In this document: positions 7,319-14,370 of the stretch, one piece after another
Layout: each line of letters starts with the position of its first letter
Numbering within the stretch: the stretch's first letter is position 1
Origin: a bacterium
Lineage (GTDB): Bacteria > UBP15 > UBA6099 > DSWB01
Reading direction: 5' to 3'
Length of the DNA stretch: 14,829 bases
NCBI GenBank assembly: GCA_020061125.1
Contig: JAGUYV010000371.1
Location: forward strand, 1-14,829
The notes under the pieces: model-generated
What the model was told of the DNA's origin: nothing
Databases searched by the model: none
Seen by the model: only the letters and a program-made list of their open reading frames with translations
Position numbers and translations under genes: made by a program

Positions 7319-10300
7319 GTGTTCACCGGTTTCTTTCTCCAGAAGAGAATATTCACCTTTGTCATGATCGCGCTGCTGTTCGGCCTGGGTGCGTGGGCCA
7401 TGTCCAGCCTGCGCGTGGAGACTATGCCGGACATCAACACCCCGGTCATGTTCGCGGCCATTCCCCTGCCCGGCGCGGCCCCCGAGGAAGTCGAAACCCT
7501 CATCACAAACGCCGTGGAGGACAAGGTTGCGGAAATGGAGGACATTGACCGCCTGCTCTCGTCATCCTGGCAGAATGTGTCCATTGTGGTGGTGTTCTTC
7601 GACGAGTCCGTGGACGCGGATGTGAAATTCGCGGAGTTCAAGGAAAAAATCGCCGAAGCGCGGCAGCTTGTCCCGGCCGAAGCCATGGAACCCATCATCG
7701 AGGAAATCAATTTCGAGAATCTGCCCATGATGTTTCTGGGCTTCCCCGGACAGGGCCGGGACCAGTATCAGATCAGCCGCCGCGCAGAGTCCATAAGGAA
7801 TGAAATCCAGGCGCTTCCGGGCGTCAAGCGCGTGGTCATGAAAGGCGCCACGGACAAGCATATCGAGGTGCGGGTGAACCCTGACCGCCTGCGCACATTC
7901 GGCGCGGAACCTCTGCGCGCGCTCATCGAGGATTTGCCGCAAATCAACACCAATATGCCCGGCGGCAAGGTGTCCATTCTGGGCGCGGAATACACTGTGC
8001 GCACCGTGGGCAAACTCAACGGCATCGAGGATCTGCGCAACACAGTGCTGGCCGCGCACCATGGCGAGCCGGTTGCTTTGCGCGACATCGCGGCCGTGAG
8101 CGAAACATATCCCGACCCCGAGACCCTTGTGCGTGTGGACGGCGAACACGGCGTGACTCTGGGCGTGATGAAAAAACGCGGCTACGGAACCATCGAGGTG
8201 GCGGACAGCGTTAAAAAAGTTCTCAAAAAGCACCCCGATGTCGTGGTCATGGCCGATGGGTCCGAGGCCGTGAAACACCAGATGGGCGAGCTGCGGTTTC
8301 ATGCCTCCTGGGGCATTGTTCTGGTTCTCGTGGTGCTGCTGCTCACCCTCGGGTTCCGCGTGGCCGCCATCGTGAGCTTCGCCCTGCCCATGAGCATTCT
8401 CATGACATTCGCTGCCATGTATTTTCGGGGAATGACCCTGGACATGGTGTCGCTGTTCGCGCTCCTGCTCGCCCTGGGCATGATGGTGGACAACTCCATC
8501 GTGGTGTGCGAGAACATTTTCCGGCACATGGCGCTCGGCAAGGATCCGGACAAGGCGGCGCTCGAGGGGACCAACGAGGTGGCGTGGCCCATTCTTTCGA
8601 GCACGGCCGCAGTGGCCGCCGCGTTCCTTCCCATGGGCCTGTTCCTGTCCGGACCCATCGGCGAGTTCACCCGCCCCATTCCCATCGTGGTCACGCTCTC
8701 GCTGGTATCCTCTCTGATCGTGGCCCAGTGCTTCAACCCCACGCTGTGCTCACGGTTCATCAGAAATGTAAAACACGGGGACGAGGGCGGCCGGTTCTGG
8801 ATCGGCGCGCGCCGCATCTACACCAACGCCATGGCATGGTGCCTGAACCACGGCGGGATTGTGATCGCCGCCGCTGTGGCCCTGCTCGCCGCATGCGTGC
8901 TTCTTGTCGTGTTCCGCATCATCGGCCTCCAGCTCTTCCCGCAGCTCGATTCCTCCAAGTTCTACATTGACATCAAGACCCCTCCCGGCAGCACTCTTGA
9001 AGAAACCTCGGCCGCGGCCGCACGCATCGAATCCGCGTTCCAGAAATCCCCGTATGTGGATCATTACATTCTCAATCTCGGGTCCAGCGGCACGCGCGTG
9101 GAGATTGACGACCGCGTTTTCTACGGCTCCAACATCGCGCGTTTCATCGTGGACCTCAAACCCCTGACGGAAATAGACAAGAGCCACAAACAGGTTATTG
9201 ACGGATTCCGGAAAAAATTCGGGGGCCTTTTCAACGACGGCACGCAGATGGTGTTTCTCGAAAAATACCTCGGCCCGCCCGTGGGCGCGCCCATCAACAT
9301 CCAGGTGAGCGGCGACGACTACGACCGCCTCGAAACCGTGACCGCGGCCGTGCGGCGCCTGCTCGAGGCCGAACCCGGCGTGGTGGATGTTAAGGACGAC
9401 ATGCCGGGCCGCGTGCCGCAGGTTACGCTGCGGACCAAACAGCGCGCCATGGGCCGCCTCGGCCTCACCACGCGGGAACTCGGCGGCTTCATCTTCCTGT
9501 CGCTCACCGGATACAAAATCGGCGAGATGTCCGTGGGCCGCGAAAAACGCGACATCTTCCTCAAAATTGACGCGGGCCAGAGCGGCAACATAGCCAACAT
9601 GCAGAGCCAGAAATTCTCGCTGCCGGGCGGCGAGGAAGTGGCTTTCGGCGATCTTCTCGAACCCGAGTTCACAAGGGGATTGAGCGGCATCGAGCACGAG
9701 AACGGCCGGCGCACCGTGACCATCGAGGCCAATGTGGCCAAAGGCGTGGAAGCCGAGCGCATCGTCAGCAACATCGAGTACTATTTCCCGGCCATGCGCC
9801 GGACCCTGGAAAGCCTGGACCCGGAAATCAAGAGCGTGGACATCCGCTTCGCCGGGGAAACCATGCTCATGGACAAGGCGTATTCGGATCTCGTCGCCGC
9901 CGTACTCGTGTCTCTGGCGCTCATTTACATCATTCTGCTCCTTGAATTCCGGTCCACCCTGCAGCCGCTCATAATCCTCGCATGCGTGCCATACGCCCTG
10001 GTCGGTGTCATCCTCGGGCTGCTCATCATGGGCTATTCGTTCAGCATCCTTGCGGGCATCGGCCTTCTGTGCCTCATTGGCATCGTGGTCAACAATGGCA
10101 TCATTTACATTGACTACGCCAACCTGCTGCAGGCGCGAGGCCTGTCCCGGCGCGAGGCGTGCCTCGAAGCGTGTCTCACACGCCTGCGCCCCATCGTGCT
10201 CACCAAGATCACGGTCATCCTCGGCATCACGCCCATGGCCCTGGCGTCCGCTTCCAAAACCCAGTTCTGGAAACCCCTGTGCTGGTCCATTATCTGGGGC

Positions 10301-10405
10301 CTGCTCATCGCCACCACTCTCACGCTCGTCATCATCCCCGTGGCGTACTACATCACCGAGGGCTGGCGCGAACGGTACTACAATCGCCGCGCAAAAACCC
10401 CGTAG
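7319..10405 (+). CDS. RND-family efflux transporter, inner-membrane subunit
   Basis: 1028 residues, the usual length of HAE1/AcrB-type RND pumps. These are proton-driven trimeric exporters of drugs, lipids or other hydrophobics. The fold repeats: a TM helix at about 11-30, a large periplasmic loop, a TM bundle from about 330, a second loop from about 560, and a second TM bundle from about 865. The TM4 proton-relay motif reads LALGMMVDNSIVV with D391-N392, where AcrB has two aspartates. The TM10 counterpart is GIVVNNGI (921-928), with Asn where AcrB has its key lysine. This D-N/N-N pattern is common in non-AcrB HAE1 branches. No membrane-fusion or outer-membrane channel gene adjoins it. It has its own promoter and a GTG start with GGAGG. 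Confidence 0.9.
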   Translation: MFTGFFLQKRIFTFVMIALLFGLGAWAMSSLRVETMPDINTPVMFAAIPLPGAAPEEVETLITNAVEDKVAEMEDIDRLLSSSWQNVSIVVVFFDESVDADVKFAEFKEKIAEARQLVPAEAMEPIIEEINFENLPMMFLGFPGQGRDQYQISRRAESIRNEIQALPGVKRVVMKGATDKHIEVRVNPDRLRTFGAEPLRALIEDLPQINTNMPGGKVSILGAEYTVRTVGKLNGIEDLRNTVLAAHHGEPVALRDIAAVSETYPDPETLVRVDGEHGVTLGVMKKRGYGTIEVADSVKKVLKKHPDVVVMADGSEAVKHQMGELRFHASWGIVLVLVVLLLTLGFRVAAIVSFALPMSILMTFAAMYFRGMTLDMVSLFALLLALGMMVDNSIVVCENIFRHMALGKDPDKAALEGTNEVAWPILSSTAAVAAAFLPMGLFLSGPIGEFTRPIPIVVTLSLVSSLIVAQCFNPTLCSRFIRNVKHGDEGGRFWIGARRIYTNAMAWCLNHGGIVIAAAVALLAACVLLVVFRIIGLQLFPQLDSSKFYIDIKTPPGSTLEETSAAAARIESAFQKSPYVDHYILNLGSSGTRVEIDDRVFYGSNIARFIVDLKPLTEIDKSHKQVIDGFRKKFGGLFNDGTQMVFLEKYLGPPVGAPINIQVSGDDYDRLETVTAAVRRLLEAEPGVVDVKDDMPGRVPQVTLRTKQRAMGRLGLTTRELGGFIFLSLTGYKIGEMSVGREKRDIFLKIDAGQSGNIANMQSQKFSLPGGEEVAFGDLLEPEFTRGLSGIEHENGRRTVTIEANVAKGVEAERIVSNIEYYFPAMRRTLESLDPEIKSVDIRFAGETMLMDKAYSDLVAAVLVSLALIYIILLLEFRSTLQPLIILACVPYALVGVILGLLIMGYSFSILAGIGLLCLIGIVVNNGIIYIDYANLLQARGLSRREACLEACLTRLRPIVLTKITVILGITPMALASASKTQFWKPLCWSIIWGLLIATTLTLVIIPVAYYITEGWRERYYNRRAKTP

Positions 10406-10828
10406 TCCGGCGCGACGGACCGTGTCAGGTTTTCTTCGCCCGTTTCACCTTTGACACACTTTTTATGATTGCCGCACAGGGCGCAGCGGCCTCGGAGGAA
10501 AAGCAAAAGAAATTTATCCACGAAGATCACGAAGAAAATTAAGGCTGCGGCCTGCGGCCGCGCATGAAACCCGAAAGCGGAAACCATATCCCTGAATCCC
10601 CTCCGCGACTCTGCGTCTCCGCGGCATCCGTTCAAAGGATTCCCGCAAGGAAATTCCAGCGGATTCTCCCCTTGATTGAGCACGAAACCCGGACAAACCG
10701 TTGCCGGAAGCCGGACCGGCAGCCTCGCGTATGGCACATTTTTTGCAATCATGGAAACGGGGTCCGCTCCGGCGCGGATCATATTCAATAGAACCGGGCC
10801 GCGAGGCCCGCACAACCGGGAGACAGGC
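10406..10828 (+). repeat. 423-base gene-free stretch with interspersed-repeat-like text
   Basis: No credible gene lies between the RND stop and ddl; short frames here lack coding character and ribosome sites. Around 10517-10537 is CCACGAAGATCACGAAGAA, and around 10603-10622 is the CTCTGCGTCTCCGCGG type of sequence. Both resemble short phrases that I recall as dispersed repeats in intergenic DNA of many Deltaproteobacteria and PVC genomes. Between them is a GC-rich part with two CTGCGGC copies and the palindrome GCGGCCGC (10554-10561). TGCCGG/CCGGCA (10702-10721) forms another 6-bp hairpin. TTGACA (10451-10456) with TATGAT seven bases later is not a canonical promoter. Confidence 0.35.
10795..10810 (+). 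promoter_or_regulatory. 6-bp GC hairpin with GCGA tetraloop before ddl
   Basis: CGGGCC (10795-10800) pairs with GGCCCG (10805-10810) around GCGA, a GNRA-type tetraloop. It ends seven bases before the GGGAG ribosome-binding site (10818-10822) of ddl. There is no T-run. Confidence 0.4.
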
Positions 10829-11791
10829 ATGGCGATCGAACACAGGCATAAAGGCAAACGCATCGGAGTGCTCATGGGCGGCAAAAGCGGCGAGCGCGAA
10901 GTCTCGCTGCGAAGCGGCGCGGGCGTGCTCGGCGCGCTCAAGCGCCAGGGCTATGATGCAATCGGCATTGATGTGGATGAGAATGTGGCGCAGAAACTGC
11001 GTGGCGAAAACATAGACATCGCGTTTCTGGCCCTGCACGGCCGTGGCGGCGAAGACGGCGCCATCCAGGGCCTGCTCGAAATCATGGAAATCCCATACAC
11101 CGGCTCCGGCATCCAGGCCTGCGCCATCAGCATGGACAAAACCGCAACCAAATTCGTGCTCGACCGCATGGGCATCCCCTACGCCAAAACTTACATATTC
11201 ACCCCCGGCCGCTGGGTTGCGGAACAGTGCGAAGAAATGCTCGGCCGCCTGCGCCTGCCCGTGATTCTCAAGCCCGCGTGCGAAGGTTCGAGCCTGGGCT
11301 GCGCACTCATTAAAAGCCGGGAACACGCCGAACGCGAAGCCGCTCCCCTGCTGGCAAAATATCCGGACCTGATCGCCGAGGAATTCATCAAGGGCCAGGA
11401 TGTGACCGTTGGCATCCTCGGAACCGGCGAGAACACCCGCGCCCTGCCCATCCTCGAGCTTGTGCCGGACAACGAGTTCTACGACTATGAGGCGAAATAC
11501 ACCAAGGGCATGACCAAATTCATCTGCCCGGCCAATCTCGACGACGATCTCACGCGCCAGGTGCAGCAGCTCGCCCTGGACACCCACCGCGCCCTGGGCA
11601 GCCATGGCGTGAGCCGCGTGGACATCATCGTCGGTCCGGACCGCAGCCTGTATGTCCTGGAACTCAACAGCATTCCCGGCATGACCGAAACCAGCGACAT
11701 CCCCGCGGAATATGAAACCGCGGGCGGCACCTACGACGAACTCGTCATCGAAATCCTCAACAGCGCCACGCTGGAGAGGCTGGGCTGTTGA
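10829..11791 (+). CDS. ddl: D-alanine--D-alanine ligase
   Basis: A 320-residue ATP-grasp ligase that joins two D-alanines in the cytoplasm for the peptidoglycan stem peptide. Key parts can be aligned with E. coli DdlB. GEREVSL has E22 matching E15. LHGRGGEDGAIQGLLE starts at residue 69, and EGSSLG (152-157) is the Ser loop. FYDYEAKY (217-224) ends in K223-Y224, matching K215-Y216. The metal ligands D265, E278 and N280 (LELNSIPGMT) have the same 13- and 2-residue spacing as D257, E270 and N272. The active site looks intact. The ATG at 10829 has GGGAG six bases upstream; the frame is open to 10676, but that extension lacks any family match. No mur or fts genes adjoin it, so ddl is outside a cell-wall cluster here. 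Confidence 0.93.
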   Translation: MAIEHRHKGKRIGVLMGGKSGEREVSLRSGAGVLGALKRQGYDAIGIDVDENVAQKLRGENIDIAFLALHGRGGEDGAIQGLLEIMEIPYTGSGIQACAISMDKTATKFVLDRMGIPYAKTYIFTPGRWVAEQCEEMLGRLRLPVILKPACEGSSLGCALIKSREHAEREAAPLLAKYPDLIAEEFIKGQDVTVGILGTGENTRALPILELVPDNEFYDYEAKYTKGMTKFICPANLDDDLTRQVQQLALDTHRALGSHGVSRVDIIVGPDRSLYVLELNSIPGMTETSDIPAEYETAGGTYDELVIEILNSATLERLGC

Positions 11792-11798
11792 AAGATGC

Positions 11799-11828
11799 TT
11801 GTCAAATATGCCAGCAACATGGTAATAT
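11799..11828 (+). promoter_or_regulatory. Candidate sigma-70-like promoter for the ATPase/STAS-like operon
   Basis: TTGTCA (11799-11804) and TAATAT (11823-11828) are separated by 18 bases, near the consensus for a housekeeping promoter. It lies eight bases past the ddl stop, where the AT-rich island begins, about 80 bases before the ATPase start. It is a pattern match only. Confidence 0.3.
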
Positions 11829-11854
11829 TGCTATTTAGCGTCTGGATGAAAGCG

Positions 11855-11894
11855 ATTGCGCGGCAATAACTATGAGATAGCCTGTATTGGCTAT
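11855..11894 (+). promoter_or_regulatory. Two successive inverted repeats ahead of the ATPase gene
   Basis: ATTGC-GCG-GCAAT (11855-11867) and ATAGCC-TGTATT-GGCTAT (11877-11894) lie between the candidate promoter and the start codon at 11908. They could be operator half-sites for autoregulation, or leader-RNA hairpins. No Shine-Dalgarno is visible between the second repeat and the ATG. Confidence 0.35.
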
Positions 11895-11907
11895 GCTGGT
11901 TTGACAA

Positions 11908-12879
11908 ATGAAAGCCTATATTCCTAACAGCGCATTCTTGCACAACATCGGGAATTTCTTCTCTATGTACGATCCTACCAATCCCGAATTCTTGTCAATT
12001 GAGTGTCATCCTAAATGGGTTCATGTGCATCCGGTCGTGCTTGCTATGCTTGCTTGTTTGGAGCATGGCATGTCAGAGGACAGTATCAGCATTTCGGGGA
12101 ACACACCTACATCCTTCACATATCTGACAAGAATGGGCTTGTTTAAGCACCACAAGAAAAACACTACATCAAAATCAATTGAGCATGATCCGTCCGGTCG
12201 GTTCATTCCGATTACTCAAATTACAGATTCGGAGAGTTTGGATGAATTTATATCTCAAATGGTGCCGCTGCTTCATACATCTCCAGATCAAGCAAGACCA
12301 ATTAAGTATGTTATCAGCGAGTTGATTCGCAATACACTTGAGCATTCAAGATCATCTAGCGGCGCGTTTATTTGTGCACAATATTTCAAGAAAGCCAACA
12401 GAATATCAATAGGAATTGCAGATTCGGGAATCGGCATTCTAAAAGCGCTTTCCTTTTGCCATCGCCCTAAAACGCATATTGACGCAATTGAAATGGCTAC
12501 CGAACCCGGAATTACAGGCGCGACATCAATTTTGGGAGGCAACGACACAAACGGCGGAGCCGGATTGTATTTTATCAAGAGGATTGCCAATGCAACGAAC
12601 AATTATTTTGTGATTTATAGCGGCACAGGCCTTTACAAACAATTAGTCGACAAATCTAAAAACAACTCACAGTTAGACATGTTCCAGCAATCAAAACCTC
12701 TTAAATACAAAAAGACAAACCACTACCCAAATTGGCAAGGAACAATAACTGGCTTTGATTTTTCATTAAACAGATCGGATTCATTCCAGTCGATCTTGAA
12801 TGAAATCAAAAAAACGTTTAATCTAGACATGAGGCAACAAAAAAAGGAAGTTTATAAAAGAAGGGCGCGATTCATATGA
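11908..12879 (+). CDS. GHKL-fold ATP-binding protein (anti-sigma/histidine-kinase-like ATPase)
   Basis: A 323-residue soluble protein with a histidine-kinase-type ATPase domain in the middle. The N box is ELIRNTLEH with E138 and N142, the G1 box is ADSGIGI with D172, and the G2 box is NGGAGLYFI at 215-223. There is no phospho-acceptor His domain and no membrane segment, so it is not a sensor kinase; SpoIIAB/RsbW-like partner switching is the nearest known role. Residues 25-85, with HPVVLAMLACL and later FTYLTRMGLF, may form a degenerate STAS-like or docking region. The C-terminus (about 245-323) is Lys/Gln-rich with no known motif. It overlaps the next gene by four bases. The gene is much more AT-rich than ddl, suggesting transfer. 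No Shine-Dalgarno precedes the start. Confidence 0.75.
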   Translation: MKAYIPNSAFLHNIGNFFSMYDPTNPEFLSIECHPKWVHVHPVVLAMLACLEHGMSEDSISISGNTPTSFTYLTRMGLFKHHKKNTTSKSIEHDPSGRFIPITQITDSESLDEFISQMVPLLHTSPDQARPIKYVISELIRNTLEHSRSSSGAFICAQYFKKANRISIGIADSGIGILKALSFCHRPKTHIDAIEMATEPGITGATSILGGNDTNGGAGLYFIKRIANATNNYFVIYSGTGLYKQLVDKSKNNSQLDMFQQSKPLKYKKTNHYPNWQGTITGFDFSLNRSDSFQSILNEIKKTFNLDMRQQKKEVYKRRARFI

Positions 12880-13199
12880 GCATAGAAATCAGCATTTTTG
12901 AAGTTGCTGGCGAATTCGCTCATAACAAAGACAAAGCTAGCGAATTGCGCAAACGCGTAATTATTCCCGGATTACAGAATGATTCAGCAATTCTAATAGA
13001 TTTTCAAAATGTGGATTTATCAACCCAGTCATTCATTCATGCTCTTATCAGTGAGCCGATACACATATTTGGTATTGATGTATTAGAACGAATCGCATTC
13101 AAGAACTGCAACGAAACAATAAGGACTCTGATTGAAATTGTCGTGGATTATTTGCAGGACGAGGAATGCTGTGTACCACAAGAATTAGACATATCGTAG
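12876..13199 (+). CDS. Small STAS-like protein (DUF4325-type)
   Basis: A 107-residue soluble protein whose ATG overlaps the ATPase stop (ATGA), so translation is probably coupled; AAGGG at 12861-12865 may help. The middle, ILIDFQNVDLSTQSFIHAL (39-57), matches the strand-then-helix core of STAS-like DUF4325 proteins. It is followed by RIAFKNCNETIRTLIEIVVDY. In classical anti-sigma antagonists this area carries a phosphorylatable Ser; here S49, T50 and S52 are candidates. It is the natural partner of the upstream GHKL ATPase, by analogy with SpoIIAA/SpoIIAB. No sigma factor or phosphatase gene is visible nearby, so the target of the switch is unknown. AT-rich (17/60 GC in a sampled stretch). 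Confidence 0.65.
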   Translation: MSIEISIFEVAGEFAHNKDKASELRKRVIIPGLQNDSAILIDFQNVDLSTQSFIHALISEPIHIFGIDVLERIAFKNCNETIRTLIEIVVDYLQDEECCVPQELDIS

Positions 13200-13232
13200 A
13201 CAACGGATTGGGTTCGCCGTTGCATCCCCCCC

Positions 13233-13253
13233 AGCGCAAGTTACCTATGCGCT
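13233..13253 (+). repeat. 6-bp inverted repeat in the gap after the STAS-like gene
   Basis: AGCGCA (13233-13238) and TGCGCT (13248-13253) pair around a 9-base spacer, just after a run of seven C (13226-13232). The 109-base gap 13200-13308 marks the change from AT-rich to GC-rich DNA. The repeat could be a terminator stem without a T-run, or a boundary scar of the AT-rich insert. Confidence 0.35.
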
Positions 13254-13308
13254 ATACGGAAGATATCATTTGAATGCTCCAATCGAAGCTTACAAATGAG
13301 GCGATCCA

Positions 13309-13668
13309 ATGGCTGAAAAGTCTGTATTGAACGCCATAAAGTTTCTTGGGAAATGCCTGGGACAGCATGGGGTGCGCATTTCCAGAATTATCCTGTTCGG
13401 GTCGTGGGCGCAGGGATCGGCGCGCGCGGACAGCGACATTGACATTGTTGTGATTTCTGATGATTTTGAAGGAAAGAGCATTTTCGAGCGCGCGGCCATG
13501 CTGCGCAACGCAAGGATGAAAACTCTGGATCGTTATCTGTACCCCATGGATATCCTTTTGAAAACATCCGGCGAGTATAACGACAGCCTCATCTCCCTGT
13601 ATGCGGACAAGGGCGTTGTTGCCTATTCTTCAACCGAAAAACCCCGGAAAAACAAAGCCTCGGCATGA
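13309..13668 (+). CDS. Minimal nucleotidyltransferase (MNT) domain protein
   Basis: A 119-residue protein of the DNA polymerase beta-type nucleotidyltransferase superfamily. The active-site signature is GSWAQGSARADSDIDIVV (residues 30-47), giving the GS-x10-D-x-D pattern whose two acidic residues bind Mg2+. Such MNT proteins often pair with a HEPN gene, as in MntA/HepT, where the MNT partner adds AMP to the HEPN toxin. No HEPN frame is seen on either side: upstream is the STAS-like gene, downstream is hypB. It may act alone, use a distant partner, or be a remnant. GAGG at 13298-13301 lies seven bases before the ATG. Base composition is back to GC-rich, so it need not belong to the AT-rich insert. 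Confidence 0.85.
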   Translation: MAEKSVLNAIKFLGKCLGQHGVRISRIILFGSWAQGSARADSDIDIVVISDDFEGKSIFERAAMLRNARMKTLDRYLYPMDILLKTSGEYNDSLISLYADKGVVAYSSTEKPRKNKASA

Positions 13669-13675
13669 GCCGTGG

Positions 13676-13690
13676 TCTCCTCGCCGGAGA
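13676..13690 (+). terminator. Hairpin between the convergent genes
   Basis: TCTCC (13676-13680) pairs with GGAGA (13686-13690) around TCGCC, in the 22-base space between the nucleotidyltransferase and hypB stops. On the plus strand it is followed by TTATTGTTT, so it may end plus-strand transcription. The minus side has no T-run. Confidence 0.35.
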
Positions 13691-14353
13691 TTATTGTTTC
13701 TCCCCCAACCGCTCCTTGAGCAACGCGATCCACTCATGCATGCCCTGGCCGGTTTTTGCGCTGGTTTGCAGGATGCGCGCGTCGGGGTTGACTTTGCGCA
13801 CATTGTCCGCGGCCTCGGCCGCATCGAAGTCCAGCACGCCAAGCAGATCGCATTTGGTGATGATCGCGGTGCCGCAGACTCTGAACATGAGCGGGTACTT
13901 CAGGGGCTTGTCCTCGCCCTCGGTGGCGCTCAACAGTGAAACTTTCATGTCTTCGCCCAGGTCGAACTCGGCCGGGCACACCAGGTTGCCGACATTCTCG
14001 ATGAACACGATGTCCAGGGCGTCGAGGTCGAGCTGTTCCACGGCGCCCGCAATCATGTTGGCTTCGAGGTGGCAGTCTCCGCCGAAGGTGTCCGTGTTGA
14101 CCTGCACCAGGGGCGCGTTGTGCCGCGCCAGGCGCTCGGCATCCAGGGTGGTGGCGATGTCGCCCTCGATGACGGCGCAGCGCAGGTCCCCCGCGAGCAT
14201 CTCAAGTGTCCTGTCCAGGAGCGCGGTTTTGCCCGAGCCGGGCGAACTCATGAGGTTCACCGAGAGGATCTTGTTTTGCGCGAACAGGACGCGCAGCTCC
14301 CCGGCTGCGGCGTCGTTCTTTTCGAGTATTTTTTTGACGATTTTAATTTCCAT
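13691..14353 (-). CDS. hypB: Hydrogenase nickel-incorporation GTPase HypB
   Basis: A 220-residue cytoplasmic GTPase that powers nickel insertion into [NiFe] hydrogenase together with HypA. The P-loop is SPGSGKT (37-43). The conserved dimer-interface metal site is C94-H95 in GGDCHLEA, with IENVGNLVCPAEFDLGE (118-134) around C126. The guanine-specificity motif reads TKCDL (166-170) rather than the usual NKxD. The N-terminus has neither the CxxGC nickel site of E. coli HypB nor a His-rich nickel-storage stretch, so this is the minimal form. The ATG at 14353 follows an AAAGG and gives a standard N-terminus; the frame is open further upstream, but there it would overlap hypA. It begins 17 bases after the hypA stop. 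Confidence 0.93.
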   Translation of the reverse strand: MEIKIVKKILEKNDAAAGELRVLFAQNKILSVNLMSSPGSGKTALLDRTLEMLAGDLRCAVIEGDIATTLDAERLARHNAPLVQVNTDTFGGDCHLEANMIAGAVEQLDLDALDIVFIENVGNLVCPAEFDLGEDMKVSLLSATEGEDKPLKYPLMFRVCGTAIITKCDLLGVLDFDAAEAADNVRKVNPDARILQTSAKTGQGMHEWIALLKERLGEKQ

Positions 14354-14370
14354 GGCATGCCTTTCGTGTG

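Noticed and set aside
7562-8527. Long minus-strand open frame opposite the RND gene (also 8750-9697)
   Set aside because: Both lie wholly within the well-matched RND gene, have His-rich unstructured translations and no ribosome site.
10564-10791. 75-codon plus-strand frame in the gene-free stretch
   Set aside because: No Shine-Dalgarno, composition of repeat-like DNA, and no protein motif.
10514-11605. 363-codon minus-strand frame opposite ddl
   Set aside because: It runs antisense to a gene with an intact ATP-grasp active site; its own translation shows no recognisable motif.
11901-11906. TTGACA as a -35 box next to the ATPase start
   Set aside because: It ends one base before the start codon, so it cannot drive that gene.
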